64,000 nt of DNA from Cryptomeria japonica. Lineage: Eukaryota; Streptophyta; Pinopsida; Cupressales; Cupressaceae. The stretch is taken from positions 121,766,640-121,830,639 of the forward strand of contig NC_081410.1 in the NCBI RefSeq assembly GCF_030272615.1, read 5' to 3'. Under the pieces are notes generated by a model. It was not told the origin of the DNA. It did not search any database and saw only the letters and a list, made by a program, of their open reading frames with translations. Of the stretch, positions 10,999 to 22,920 are shown piece after piece. Position 1 is the first letter of the stretch, and each line of letters begins with the position of its first letter. Position numbers and translations under genes: made by a program.

Positions 10999-12604
10999 TG
11001 GTGCAGGGGCACTTAGCAATTTTTGTTGAGTTTGTTTCTAGGATGTTGGAATCATGTTTTTAGTTTTTAAATAAGGCCAGGAGGCCATTGAGTGTGTGCT
11101 CAATTGAATGTAAGGGCCCTAAGAGTCTTTGTTTGGCCAATGTTGGCATGCGAGCTCTTAAGGGTGCTAGGTAGAGCACTTAATAGGATAAGTTGTTTTT
11201 GGGTTAATGTAGGTTGGTTGAGGTTGTTAAGGTCATATGAGTTAGCTGAAAGTGATCAAGTTTGGATTTGAGAAAATTTGCTCACCTATGCAACAAATTG
11301 CAAAAGTTGTAAAAGTTGCTCACAACAACTTTGCAACATTTTTAGACACCAACGGTTAGTTGGTTGACACAACTAGTTGTGAGCATTTGTAACTACTCCA
11401 AGGCCAGTATAAGGCTTGGAAAGGCTGATGATAATTGGTTGTGGAACATATGAAGAAAATAAATAATTTTGGTTTCCCGTTTGTGTGTGTTCTTCTGTGC
11501 GTTTGTTGTTCTTTGCAAGTTGTACGATCTGTACGGATTGAGAATCCAAAAATAGGGTCATGGATTGTTAGATTGGAGTCTTACCTTCATTTTGTTTTTT
11601 ATTTTGAGGCTTGAAGTGTTGTAGTTTGTGAATAATCTTTATTTTGTTGCAGGCAGGTTCAAGAGCCCTAAAAACTAGGGTTTTGAGAGTAAAATGGCTC
11701 CAACCTAACGTTCCATGGTGGATTTCCTCTCTAAAACCTTGTGGAATGTTAGGTGTATTGTATTATATTTTTTCTTTTTGTTTTGAAACATGGGAAGCCA
11801 GATCAAAGATTTGCCACCATACACTAAGCTTGGCACGTTGAGTTGGCAAGCATTAGGAATCATGGATAATAGGCCCTAATTGGGTGAATCTGGTGGAAGG
11901 AAGTTAAGTATGATTGGAGTGGATTTCCATATGGAAGAAAATACCCCAAAATATCATCAATTCACTCAGGAAATAGGACCGGTGAAGGAGTTTTGACCAG
12001 TCCCTACTTTTAGGCCTAGAAAGGGGCAATTAGGCCTAATTAGACCGGTAAGGGTTAGATATGTTAATGAAAAAACCCACCTCCAGTTTTTCAATATTGT
12101 TTGTAAACCCCAAAAGGGTGTCTAGAATGTAAAATAGTTCATAGGGTTGTTCAAGAAGTTTAACCGGTAAATGCAGAATACGTCGCTGACAAGGCTACTG
12201 GAATTAGGTCTCCGGTTAGGCCTAAAAGTGCAGTTTGGTTGTAAAACACCAAACTAGTAAGTGTCAAAGATCTTCAGTAAAGAATAGGTTTGGTAATCCT
12301 TAGAAAATCATCCATCCTAATGTGTGTAGTGTGAGGAATGAAGATCTTGTGGTAGAGGGGTTGAACTCTCTAGTTGAGTGTGAAAGGGAGTGGGAAAAGT
12401 AAGGTCTCCTAAGTAAGAAAATGGAACTCACAAAACAACAAGTGCTTATCCTAACCTAAGGACCTTGGGAAGGTCAGAGAGGGTAAGTCTTGTAGACCCT
12501 TGGAGGGTGTGAGGTGTAGAATCATTGGATGGTTCTTGTGTATCTTGGAGGAGATACCTAGATAAGATAGCACAAACAGGTGAGAGTCAACTCACTCTAC
12601 ATCA
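10999..12604 (+). repeat. Gypsy-2 5' LTR, about 1606 bp
   Basis: Direct repeat of 24446-25734 + 32066-32411. The start is placed at TGGT because homology with the right LTR begins there, and the end at CA 12603-12604, three bases before the PBS. A TATA-like TATAAGG lies at about 11408. The stretch from 11005 (CAGGGGCACTTA) to 12604 is noncoding. Confidence 0.88.
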
Positions 12605-12607
12605 GAT

Positions 12608-12620
12608 TGGTATCAGAGCC
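12608..12620 (+). other. Gypsy-2 primer binding site (tRNA-iMet type)
   Basis: TGGTATCAGAGCC, three bases after the 5' LTR, complementary to initiator tRNA-Met, as in many chromoviruses. Confidence 0.92.
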
Positions 12621-12636
12621 AATTGATTGAACAAAG

Positions 12637-13690
12637 TGGTGTATGTCATACCCAAAGGTAGAGTCAAAAGCCAAGTGCATGCACCAAAGCCAATGAGCTA
12701 AGAGGCCATCAAGAAGTTGGTCCAAGACATACTTAGTGAAGCCCGAGAGCAAGAAACCAAGAAAGACAAGGGCAAAGTCACTAAATGGGGTGATGAAACT
12801 GATGATGAAGATGCGGATGTGATAGGAGTCATAATAGAAAAGAAGGATTTGGACAAAGATAAACATATCTTCTTGGATGCCCTCAAGTCACTCAATAAAG
12901 ACAACATAGAATGTTTACCTATCTATAGTGGAAGCCTAAATGGAGAAGAGTTATTGGATTGGATAGAAGCCTTGAATAATCATTTTGAGTACAAGGAAGT
13001 TGCAGAAGAAAAGAGGGTCAATTTGACCAAGTCAAGATTGAAGGGATAAGCCCTAATGTGGTGGAACATGATGCAAGAAGAAAGAGAACAAATCGGGAGG
13101 AAGAAGATCATCTCTTGGGATAGAATAAAGATCAGGATTAAAACTCAATTCTTACCTATAGATTATGAGGTACAGATGCACAAGAAGTTGTAGAATTTGA
13201 AATAAAGAGAAATGGATGTGAGTGCCTATACATAGGAGTTCAACAAACTTACCCTAAGAGTTAGGAAGAAAGAGGAAGAAGTGGAGAAGGTTGCAAGGTA
13301 CTTAAATGGCCTTAGACAATACATTAAAGATGAGATTAGCATGATAGCACCTGACACTGTCCATAAATGATTCCGGTTAGCCTTGAGAGAAGAAGATAAG
13401 ATCAAAAGGAAAGGTGAACATAATCAAAGGGGTAGAGGTGGCTGAGGTTTTTGAGGAAGAGGAACCTTTGGAAGGGGCTATAATCCCAACAAGAATGAAA
13501 AGGAAATCAATCAGATAACGGTGGTGATAATCCTAACAAAGGAGGATAGTTTAGAGGCAAATCTAGAGGGAGAAATAACTATAGAGGCAAATTTGGCAAT
13601 TCAGGAAGAGGAACCACAGTCTTCACTGGCAAATGATACCATTGTCATCAAGTGGGGCATACCATGAGCTGGTGTTCTAAAAAGACTTTA
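12637..13690 (+). pseudogene. Gypsy-2 gag (broken)
   Basis: An acidic N-terminal stretch (DDEDADVIG near 12800) precedes the Gag domain: YSGSLNGEELLDWIEALNNH at 12925-12990, then WWNMMQEER, ISWDRIKIRIKTQF and EFNKLTLRVRK. A Gly/Arg-rich region spans about 13420-13620. The CCHC knuckle at 13630-13676 reads YHCHQVGHTMSWC; its first Cys codon is replaced by TGA. Stops fall near 13049, 13190, 13230 and 13368. It would have formed the capsid. Confidence 0.85.
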
Positions 13691-14908
13691 AGCTCTCACA
13701 TGGGAGACAAGAGAACTCAGTTGGTGCAAGAAGAGGATTGTCAAAGTGTTACCTCACTAATCAACAAAGTAGGATCAGTCCTAGAGGGAGAGAAACAGAT
13801 GCTAAGAAGGACCTTGTTGAAGGTACCACAGTCCAAAGAACATACACAAAGGAAGATACTTTTCAAAACCACCAGCAAATCTCATGGTAAGATTTGTAAA
13901 ATAATAGTAGATTTAGGGTCTATTGAGAACATTGTAGTAGATGATATGGTAGACAAAATAAAATTTAAAAGGTTGCCACATACCACCCCCTATAAGGTAT
14001 CTTGGTTGAATAAAGGTAAGCATGTTCTTGTAGATGAGGAAGCTTGGGTAGATTTTAAAATAGGAGATTACAAGGACAATGTTCTATGTGAAATATTACC
14101 CATGGATGCATGTCACCTGCTATTGGGATGCCCTTGGCAGTATGATGTCAAATCTATACATGATGGGGAGAAGAATTCCTATATTATCACCAAGGAGGGT
14201 AGAAAGTTTCAAATGGATCCCTTGATTGATTGGGGTGAACAAAGACATGTTGGATCAAGTGTTATGTTTCTTGGTGGGAAAGAGTTCTTGAAATTGTTAA
14301 AGCATGAAGGCAACCAAGGATGTGCTCTTATAGTGAAACCCAAAGAAGAGAAAAAGACTGAAACCAAACCGGTGATACCTCAAGAAGTGCAAACCTTACT
14401 AGACCGGTTCAAAGACATAGTTGTCAATGAGATTCTAGATACCTTACTCCCTATGAGATATGTTAACCATCAGATAGACCTCATACCTGGTTCAACTTTG
14501 CCAAATAAAGTTGCTTACAAAATGACACCTACTCAAAATGAGGAAATAACAAAGTGCAAGAATTGCTAGATAAGGGGTTGATAAAGAAGAGTTTAAGTCC
14601 ATGTACAGTGCCTACTCTTTTGGCACCTAAGAAAGATGGTGAGTGGAGGATGTGCACTGGTTCAAGGGCCATAAACAAAATCATAATTAGATACCAGTTT
14701 TTAATGTCAAGGATTGAGGATCTAATGTACTACCTAGGTGGAGCTTGCTACTTTTCTAAGGTGGATTTGAAATCAGGTTATCATCAAATTAGGATCAGAC
14801 TTGGTGATGAATGGAAGACAACCTTTAAAACAAATGAGGGGATCTATGAATTATTTGTGATGCCCTTTGTGCTCACAAATGCACCTAGTACCTTCATGAG
14901 GCTCTATG
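13691..14908 (+). pseudogene. Gypsy-2 protease and N-terminal half of reverse transcriptase
   Basis: One of the longest open stretches here (305 codons, 13652-14569). The protease core reads IIVDLGSIENIVVDDMV near 13906: the catalytic D-S-G is D-L-G. MDACHLLLGCPWQYD (about 14100-14145) is the flap and C-terminal motif. RT starts about 14400. After a frame change near 14560 it shows [13 protein letters not shown] (normally VDYRALNKITI), the first catalytic block [15 protein letters not shown] with its Asp near 14760, and [17 protein letters not shown]. Right after this (about 14908) about 100 bases that should encode the YxDD catalytic box are absent and the frame shifts. Copia-2 lies 25 bases further on. 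Confidence 0.88.
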
Positions 14909-14928
14909 AATCAAGTTTTGAGGAAGCT

Positions 14929-14933
14929 ACATC
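14929..14933. repeat. Target-site duplication of Copia-2, left copy
   Basis: ACATC, identical to 22205-22209 on the other side of Copia-2. Confidence 0.92.
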
Positions 14934-16332
14934 TGTTAGCATTGCAAGAAGACTGCATTAATGAAGTATAGTTTTGTCATTGATGTCAATAGTAACTGGT
15001 AATGGAGTTGTATTACAACTGGTAGTGATGCAGTTTTGCAACCGGTAGTGAAGCAGTGTTGGAAATCGGTATTGTTATTCAAGCAGAGTGATCAACCGGT
15101 AACCCTAACCTGTTGATAAGCTAAACCCTAACCGATGGATCTTGGAGAATCAATTATGATGATCTATGATCGAATGGTGATCAGATATGATTATGCCACG
15201 TATTCATGTTACATGTGATGAGTTTCAAAGTGATTTTAGTGCATGAAGATAACTGTTTATCTCAAGAATGAGAAAGTGCTTAGCATGAAGTGGAAACCGC
15301 ATGATGAGTTACAAGATCTGATGAGTGGTGATCCAGGAGTGGTTGAAATTGTCTAGAACAATGTGCAAATGATTACTATGTAATCTAACGATCATGTTTG
15401 AACTGATATGTTTGTAATCTTTATGAGATATTAGGTTTTGTGATGTGTTACCGACCTATTGTATTTGCTTATAAGGTCAATGAGTCATTTTGTAATAGTG
15501 TTAGAAATTTTGGTTGTGTGTGGTAGTCTGATTGGTGCCGAACCAGAAGGAGTATTTGCAGAATGTTTTGAAGGTAGATAGGAGCATAAACAGTTCTGAT
15601 CAAGTAGAGTAGTGCTATTACCTGATCAACAAGACCCCATTGTTCTCTAACAATTACAATAGTTAAATCCCCTAATTAGGTAAGATTTAATAGGCTTGGT
15701 GCTATCTAAATTCTCTAAACAGTTGATCCATTAGCTTGGATTTGAAATCCTCTACCGAGGCTACTTGTAATAGGGTATTGTAGTCAATCCCTTAACTGAG
15801 TGGTCCTTAATCAGATATGTTCGTAACATGACATTTTTGTAAAGCTTCTAACAAGGATTGGCTCCTAATAGGGTGAACTTCAGAAGATTTCAAAATACTT
15901 GTGGGTATCCATCCCCACCGTGGTTTTTCCCATTTGGGTTTCAACGTAAAAAATCATTGTGTCAAGTGGTGAATGATTTTGTGTATGTTTTTGATATGGT
16001 TAATATGTTTAACTGGTAAAACCACTAAGACATGTTTAGATGATCGAAAGTGATATGAAATGAGCTATTACTAATTATAGTAACATGTTTTGATGTTTTG
16101 GATAAAAGGTATCTAAGTTACAGATCTGATTACACTGTTATATTGATATCTTAATCAATCGGTAAGCTTGATAGTGCAGTAACAGTTATTGATACAATAT
16201 CTAAACTGGTTAGTTTCGGAAGTTGTTTATGAGTTGGGATTAAGTTTGGTGAAAGTTTTGTTTGTTTTCTATCTATTGATTCATCCCCCCCTAAATAGTT
16301 GACCAGATCATTATTAATTTATCATATCATCA
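14934..16332 (+). repeat. Copia-2 5' LTR, 1399 bp
   Basis: Starts TGTTAG (TGTTGG in the right copy) and ends CATCA. It contains TTTTGTCATTGATGTCAA at 14972-14989, a TATA-like CTTATAAGG at 15468, and the CCACCGTGGTTTTTCCC...GGGTTTC motif near 15915-15945. Confidence 0.93.
15468..15476 (+). promoter_or_regulatory. Candidate TATA box of Copia-2 LTR
   Basis: CTTATAAGG, also present in the right LTR at 21331-21339. It sits upstream of the conserved TTTTTCCC motif, as a U3 promoter would. Supported only by position and conservation. Confidence 0.45.
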
Positions 16333-16334
16333 AT

Positions 16335-16346
16335 TGGTATTAAATC
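16335..16346 (+). other. Copia-2 decayed primer binding site
   Basis: TGGTATTAAATC, two bases after the LTR. It corresponds to TGGTATCAGAGC with substitutions. Confidence 0.75.
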
Positions 16347-16401
16347 ATTTAAGGTTTTCTTGTGTTTAAGCCTAACAGCTTGAGGTAAAGATCTAGGAGA
16401 A

Positions 16402-17360
16402 CATGATGAAGAAAGAAGGTTTGAAACTCAATAGGGAAAACTACAAAATCTGGAGTGATAGGACAAAGATCTATATCAAGAGCTTAGGAAGTCAGTAATG
16501 GGAATATGTTGTTACTAAATATAACTTTCCTATTGGGATTTTTTCAGATGACCAAAAGAAGGAGCAACAGGAGAATAATGAAGCATTGGAGGCCATTATC
16601 AGTTCCTTGTTTGATTCAGAGTATGTTGATGTCCATGGTTTGGAGACTACTTATGTAGTGTTGAAGAAGCTTGAGGATATCTATAGTGGTGATGAGAATG
16701 TGAAGATTGCCAAAGAAGAGAGCCTGAGAGGTAAATTTGATGACATCAAAAGTGTTGGTGGTATAGTGGAGGATACCACAGTGGTTAGCAAGGTGTTGAG
16801 AACCCTTCTACTAGTCTATGCTATCTGAGTTGCAGCCATTTAGGAACTCAAGTCTTTTGATAAATCAAAGGTATCTCTTGACTCCATCATTGGTAAATTA
16901 ACTGCATTTGAATTAAATGGTTATGATGGAAGTATTCAGAAATATGAATCTACATTTAGAGCTTCAGTTTCTAACCCACCGGTAAGGAAAAGCAGAGAAG
17001 CTAGTTACTATAATGAGTCTAGATCCAACAAAGAGATTGATGATGAAGATAATCTGATTGAGCTTGAAGCATTTTGTCCAAGCGGTTACCCAGAGGTACC
17101 GGTAAGTACAAAGGTAAATTACCGTTGAAGTGTTTTTTTATGTAACCTGATTGGACATATTGTAGCTAACTGTCCTAATGGAGATAATGAGCATAAACGT
17201 GAGAAGTATAAGAAGTACAAAGGCAAAGGTAAAAGAGATTTTCTTATTGCAGTGGATGGAGGAATCACAGATGAGGAGTCTAAAGAAGATGCAAATTAGG
17301 ACATTGTCTTTGTTGCTATTAAAGAAGAGACATCAAATCAAAAGGCATTAGTCTCTCGCA
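16402..17360 (+). pseudogene. Copia-2 gag (broken)
   Basis: Starts near the ATG at 16403 with MKKEGLKLNRENYKIWSDR, the usual copia Gag opening. The longest open part (16586-16828) has VLKKLEDIYSG and VEDTTVVSKVLRTLL, matching the UBN2 domain. A zinc knuckle near 17130-17175 reads CNLIGHIVANC in one frame, but a T run before it carries one extra base, shifting the frame. Stops occur at about 16495, 16826, 16841 and 17298. Copia-3 carries a diverged relative. Confidence 0.85.
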
Positions 17361-18600
17361 TGGATAGTTCTAATGATTGGATTATAGACAGTGGTTGTTC
17401 ACACCACATGACTGGTGACTGAAGTAAGTTTCTTACTTTGAAGGAATTCGTTGGAGGTGTTGTGAGATTTGGAAATGACTCACCCTGCATGGTAAAAGGA
17501 AAGGGAACCATCTCTTTGAATGGAAAGAGCAGTGCAGATGATGTCTAATGGGTTGAAGGACTGAAACACAATCTTTTGAGTGTTGCTCAACTCAATGACA
17601 AAGGTTATCGATTGGAATTCAAAGATGGGATGTGCAAAATCTATGGAAGCAAAGGCGAACTGATTGCAACCGGCAAGCCGAAAAAAGGTAACTTGTTTCA
17701 CCCAAATTCTAAAGTTAGTAGCTACTTAATTGCAAAAATAGATGATAGTTAGCTTTGGCATTGAAGATTTTGTCATATAATTTTTGATAACATTGTAAAA
17801 GTCAGTATGTCCAAATCGGTAAGAGGGTTTCCACAGTTGGACAAATCGGTTAATGCTCTGTGTAAGGAATGTCAGTTAGGAAAGATGATATCCTCAGCTT
17901 TTAAAGGTAAATCTTTCTCAACACATTATTTGCTAGATTTGGTTCATATAGAACTCCGTGGACCAATAAGAACTAAGAGTAATCAAGGTGATCGATATTT
18001 TATGATCTTCATTGATGATTACTCAAGAATGATGTGGGTCACATTCTTGAAGGAAAAAACAAAAGCCTTTAGTACGGTTAAGGCATTCAGAGCCTTAGTT
18101 GAAAAAGAAAGTGGAAGAAAGTTTAAGTGCTTAAGAACTGATCAAGGTGGTGAATTTACTTCAGAGAAATTCACTAGATACTATGAAGACAATGGAATTA
18201 AGAGGCAACTTTCTGCACCGAGGACCCAACAATAGAATGGTATTTTAGAGAGAAACAATCGATCAGTTGTTGAAGATGCTAGGATTATGCTAATACAAGG
18301 AGGTGTAACTAGGACATTTTGGAGAGAAGCTGTCAGCACAACAATTTACACTATGAATTAGATATTGGTTAAAAGAGGTAAGGATAAAACTCCTTATGAA
18401 TACTGGTATGGTAGATCACGTAATGTTAGTTACTTTAAGATTTTTGGCAGTAGATGTTTTATCAAGAGAGGTGACTATGTTGGTAAGTTTGATGTTAAGA
18501 GTGATGGAGGCATATTTCTTGGTTACTCCACCAAGAGAAAAACCTACAAATGTTACAATGACCAGACAAATAAGATCATTAAAAGTGCTAATGTCTGAGT
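17361..18600 (+). pseudogene. Copia-2 protease and integrase (broken)
   Basis: The protease box DWIIDSGCSHHMTG (17375 on) keeps the catalytic D-S-G. GAG-pre-integrase residues CKECQLGK are at about 17865. In the integrase core, the first catalytic position reads HIELRG (Glu instead of Asp). FIDDYSRMMWVTFL follows near 18010, LRTDQGGEF with the second Asp near 18130, and the final Glu in NGILERNN near 18245. The C-terminal domain YFKIFGSRCFI runs to 18598. Stops fall near 17422, 17549, 17751, 18235 and 18362. It would have processed Gag-Pol and integrated cDNA. Confidence 0.9.
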
Positions 18601-20451
18601 AGATGAGTTTCCTAAAGAATCAAGAGAAATCAGTAAGGAGAAGGAGGAAGATGAACCTTAGATTCTGATTTTGGAACCAGAACTAGTGAAACCAGAAGTT
18701 GGTGAAATGAATGCCGCAGCACCAGTTGAACCGAAACAGGTAGATTTTGTAGAAGATGAAGAAAGTGAAAAAGAAGAAGAACCCAAAGACCATGATCATG
18801 TTATTCCAAGGTATATTAGACTCAATCTTAATCCTGATCAAATTATTGGAGATAAAGATGTTGTTGTGTTAACCAAAAGAAGAATTAGAGAGAATTCTTG
18901 TATGATCTCCACTATTGAGCCTAGAACAGTAAAGGAAGCTTTTGGAGATGATCACTGGATCAAATCTATGGAAGATGAACTTGACCAGATTGAGAAGAAC
19001 AATATTTGGACCCTAGTACCCATACCGGTGAACAAAAATATAATCGGTACTAAATGGGTGTTCAAAAATAAACTGAATGAAGATGGAGTAGTAGTCAGAA
19101 ATAAAGCTAAACTGGTATGCAAAGGTTATGCACACGAAGAAGGTGAAGACTATGGCAAGATATTTGCACTAGTTGCAAGATTGGAAGGTGTTAGGACTCT
19201 ACTTGTATTTGCTGCATATAAAGGATTCAAGGTATATCAGATGGATGTGAAGTCAACATTTCTAAATGGAATATTGAAAGAGGAAGTCTACATTGAATAG
19301 CCAGATGGTTATGCTTTGACTGAAGCAAAAAATATGGTGTGCAAACTACACAAGGCACTATATGGACTAAAGAAAGCACCAAGAGCATGGTATGAAAGAC
19401 TACATTCTCACTTGGTGAAGATAGGTTTTTAGAGAACTAGTGATGACAACAATATATATCTCAAGACTGAAGGAGATAAGAGATTGGTTAGTGAGGTATT
19501 TGTGGATGATATTATTTTTGGAGGAAATAATGACATGTGTGATGACTTTGCTAATGAGATGAAAAGTGAATTTGAGATGTCTCTGGTAGGAGAGATAAAA
19601 TTCTTTATAGGTTTGCAAATTCAACATATGAAGAATGATATTTTTATCACACAGTCGAAATATGTGAAAGAGGTATTGAAGACTTTTGGAATGGAAGACT
19701 ATAAACTAGTTGGGACACCGATGGTTAGAGGTTGTAAATTGTCTAAGGAGGATGATTCTTCTTCAGTTGATGAAAAGGAGTGTAGGTCAATGATAGGGAA
19801 ACTACATTATGTTGTTCACAATAGATCGAATATTTCTCATGCAGTTGGATTAGTTGCCAGATTTCAGAAAAGCCCAAAGGAGACACACATAGCAGAAACA
19901 AAAAGAATATTTAGATATTTGAAAGGTATAATTGATTATGGATTATGGTATCCATATGTTGGAGACTTTGATTTGAAATTCTATACAGATGCAAATTGGG
20001 CAAGAAATGTTGATGATAGGAAGAGTACAATTGGAGGAGCATTCTTTCTTGGAGGAAGGCTTGTATCTTGGAGCAACAAGAAGCAGAGTTGCATATCACA
20101 GTCAAATGTAGAAGTTGAATATGTTGCGGCATACATGAATTGCACGCAGGCAATCTGGATGAAACACATTCTGGAAGGTTTTAAGTTGAAGATTACAAAA
20201 CCGGTAAATATTTTATATGATAACACCAGTGCAATAATCATTTCAAAGAACCCGGTGTTGCATGCAAGAACCAAGCATATTGAGTTGAAGTATCATTTCT
20301 CTCGAGAGAAAGTGTAGAGTAAAGATGTATCACTCGAGCATGTTTCTTCTAAACAACAACTTGCATATTTCTTTACTAAACCTCTACCTAAGGCGACATT
20401 TGAGTATCTTAGAGGTAAGCTAGGGGTTGTACCCCTACATGAAGTTCATTG
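18601..20451 (+). pseudogene. Copia-2 reverse transcriptase-RNase H (broken)
   Basis: An acidic linker (18671-18830) leads to RT: MEDELDQIEKNNIWTLVP (18968), NIIGTKWVFKNKLNEDG and FKVYQMDVKSTFLNG near 19230. [15 protein letters not shown] is near 19360 and the catalytic FVDDIIFGG at 19500-19525 is intact. GEIKFFIGLQIQ and VKEVLKTFGMEDYKL follow. RNase H is at about 19975-20320 with DANWARNVDDRKSTIGG and SNVEVEYVAAYMNCTQ. The last open part is 278 codons (19484-20317). Stops at about 19298, 19431 and 20316 interrupt it. Confidence 0.92.
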
Positions 20452-20824
20452 AGAAGATGTGGAAGACGTAAGTCCCAGAGCTTATTGAAAATATTGAAGA
20501 AGGATTGGTGTAGAGTGGAGATACTTCACATGGGGAGCAGCTAGTTGTAGAACAATAAAGTATGACACTGTATGTTTTACTTTCACTTTGGCATTGTTAT
20601 CAAAGGGGGAGAAGAACTGAATGATTGAAGGGGAGAAGAATTGTATGATTAAAAGAGGAGATGAACTATAGCCAATTACCAGTTGAAGACATGAAGATAC
20701 AGTTGAAGGAGAGTACATGAAAATGTAAACCAAGATTCCTATACTTGTGTATGTGCATTACTCTCAATCATCACAATCTGGTGGTATTGATATTTGTATT
20801 GTCATCAATGCCAGAGGGGGAGAT
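20452..20824 (+). other. Copia-2 3' untranslated region with two PPT-like motifs
   Basis: No gene. The first block TTTGGCATTGTTATCAAAG + GGGGAGAA lies at 20587-20612. The second, TTGTCATCAATGCCAGAGGGGGAGAT, lies at 20799-20824 and directly precedes the 3' LTR as the PPT. Confidence 0.8.
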
Positions 20825-22204
20825 TGTTGGCATTGCATGAAGACTGAATTAATGAAGTATAGTTTTGTCATTGATGTCAATAATAACCAGTAATGGAGTT
20901 GTATTACAACCAGTAGTGATGCAGTTTTACAATCGACAGTGAAGCAATGTTGGAAACCGGTATTGTTATTCAAGCAAAGTGATCAACCGATAACCCTAAC
21001 CTGTTGATAAGCTAAACCCTAATCGATGGAGCTTGGAGAATCGATTATGATGATCTATGATCAAATGGTGATTGAAGATGATTATGCCACGTATGCATGT
21101 TGCACATGAAGATAATTGTTTATCTCGAGAATAAGCAAGTGATTGGCATGAAGTGGAAACCGCGTGATGAGTTACAGGATCCGATGAGCGGTTATCCAGG
21201 AGCAGTCAAAGTTGTCTAGAACAATGTGCAGATGATTACTATGTTATGTAACGATAATGTTTGAACCGATATATTTGTAATCTCTATGAGATCTTAGGTT
21301 GTGTGATGTGTTACCAACCTATTGTATTTTCTTATAAGGTCGATGAGTTGTTTTATAATAGTGTTGGAAATTTTGGTTGTGTGTGGTAGTCTGATTGTTG
21401 TCGAACCAGAAGGAGTATCTGAAGAATGTTTCAAAGGCAGGTAGGAGCATAAACAGATCTGATCAAGCAGAGCAGTACTATTACCAAATCAACAAGACCC
21501 TGTTGTTCTCTAACAATTACAACAGTTAAATCCCCTAACCGGGTAAGATTTAATAGGCTTTGTGCTATCTAAATCCTCTAATCAGGTGATACATTAGCTT
21601 GGATTTGAAATCCACTACTGAGGTTACTCCTAACAAGGTATTGTAGGGTATTGTAGTCAATCCCTTAATCAGGTGGTCCTTAACCGAATATGTTCTTAAC
21701 ATGACATTTTTGTAAAGCTTCTGACAAGGATTGGCTCCTAACAGGGCAAACGTCAGAAGAGTTAAAAATAATTGTGGGTATTCATCCCCACCATGATTTT
21801 TCCCATTTGGGTTTCCACGTCAAAAATCATTGTTTCAAGTGGTGAATGATTTGTGTATGTTTTTGATATGGTTAATATGTTTAACTGGTAAAACCACTAA
21901 GACATGATTAAATGACCGAAAGTGATTTGAGATGAGATATTAATAATGATAGTAAAGTGTTTTGATTTTTTGGATAAAAGGCATCTAAGTTACAAATCTA
22001 ATTACACTGTTATATTGAGATGTTAGTCAACTGGTAAGCTTGACAGTGCAGTAACAATTTTTGATACAATATCTAGACGGGTTAGTTTCAGAAGTTGTTT
22101 ATGAGTTGGGATTAAGTTTGGTGAAAGTTTTGTTTATTTTATATCTAATGATTCACCCCCATCTCAGTAGTTGACCGGATCATTATTGATTCATCATATC
22201 ATCA
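20825..22204 (+). repeat. Copia-2 3' LTR, 1380 bp
   Basis: Direct repeat of 14934-16332; TG start, CA end, followed by the ACATC duplication at 22205-22209. Confidence 0.93.
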
Positions 22205-22920
22205 ACATCAAGAAAAGTTGATGATCAACTTGGATAAATATATTTTTTTCAAAAATTAATTAGTGTCTCTTGGTTTTGTAGTTTCTCAAGGTTGTTTAAA
22301 AATGGATCCATCAAAGGTGGAATAAATAGTAAATTGGCCTACTCCTAATTCAATAGGAGATGTAAGAAGTTTCCATGGTTTGGCTTATTTTATAGGAAAT
22401 TCATTAGAGGTTTTAGTCATGTGTGTGCACCTATCTTGAACACCATCAAAGGAGGGATAAAATGTTAGTTTAAGTGGACTAGTGTAGCAAACAAGAGGTT
22501 TGAGTTGTTAAAACAAAAGGTAGAAGTACTTCGTTATCTTAGGCTCCTTGATTTCAATCATCTCTTCACTGTAGAGTGTGATGCCAACAAGTTGGCTATA
22601 GGGGCCGTTTTGAGCCAAGGTCACCCGGTTGCATTCTTCTCTGAGAAGCCCAATCAAGCAAAACAAAAGTATTCTACCTATGATACAAACTTATATGCCA
22701 TGGTGAAAGCACTCATGAAGTGGTGACATTATTTGTTACCTAAAGAGTCCATAGTCTACACTGATAATCATGCACTTAGTTTTTGGAATGGGCAAGAGAA
22801 ATTGAATCAAAGAAACCTCAAGTGGGTTGAGTATTTGCAGGCCTACACCTTTTCCATCAAGCACAAGAAAGGAGTCACCAATAAGGTAGCAGATGCCTTA
22901 AGTAGAAGGGTTCTAATCAT
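22205..22920 (+). pseudogene. Gypsy-2 reverse transcriptase C-terminus and RNase H (broken)
   Basis: Resumes Gypsy-2 after Copia-2. KLMINLDKYIFF, LGFVVSQGCLKMDPSKVE and IVNWPTPNSIGDVRSFHGLA span about 22217-22385. The RNase H begins at FTVECDANKLAIGAVLSQ (22568) and shows YSTYDTNLYAMVKALMKW, IVYTDNHALSFW, then KGVTNKVADALSRR at 22870-22910. Stops fall at 22294, 22326 and 22724. The upstream half ends at 14933. The frame across the two sides of the target site is continuous, so Copia-2 went in after the YxDD deletion or independently of it. Confidence 0.88.

Larger units (their letters stand above)
14934..22204 (+). mobile_element. Copia-2: Ty1/copia element, SIRE/Maximus-like, nested in Gypsy-2 RT
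   Basis: LTRs 14934-16332 and 20825-22204, a decayed PBS at 16335-16346 and PPT GAGGGGGAGAT at 20814-20824. The target duplication ACATC is perfect. The gene order is gag, PR, IN, RT, RH. The RT box FVDDIIFGG and the KFGMED-type wording place it nearest the SIRE/Maximus branch, which is inference from recall. It is broken by many stops. Its termini and 3' hairpin match Copia-3, NA-1 and NA-2. Confidence 0.95.
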
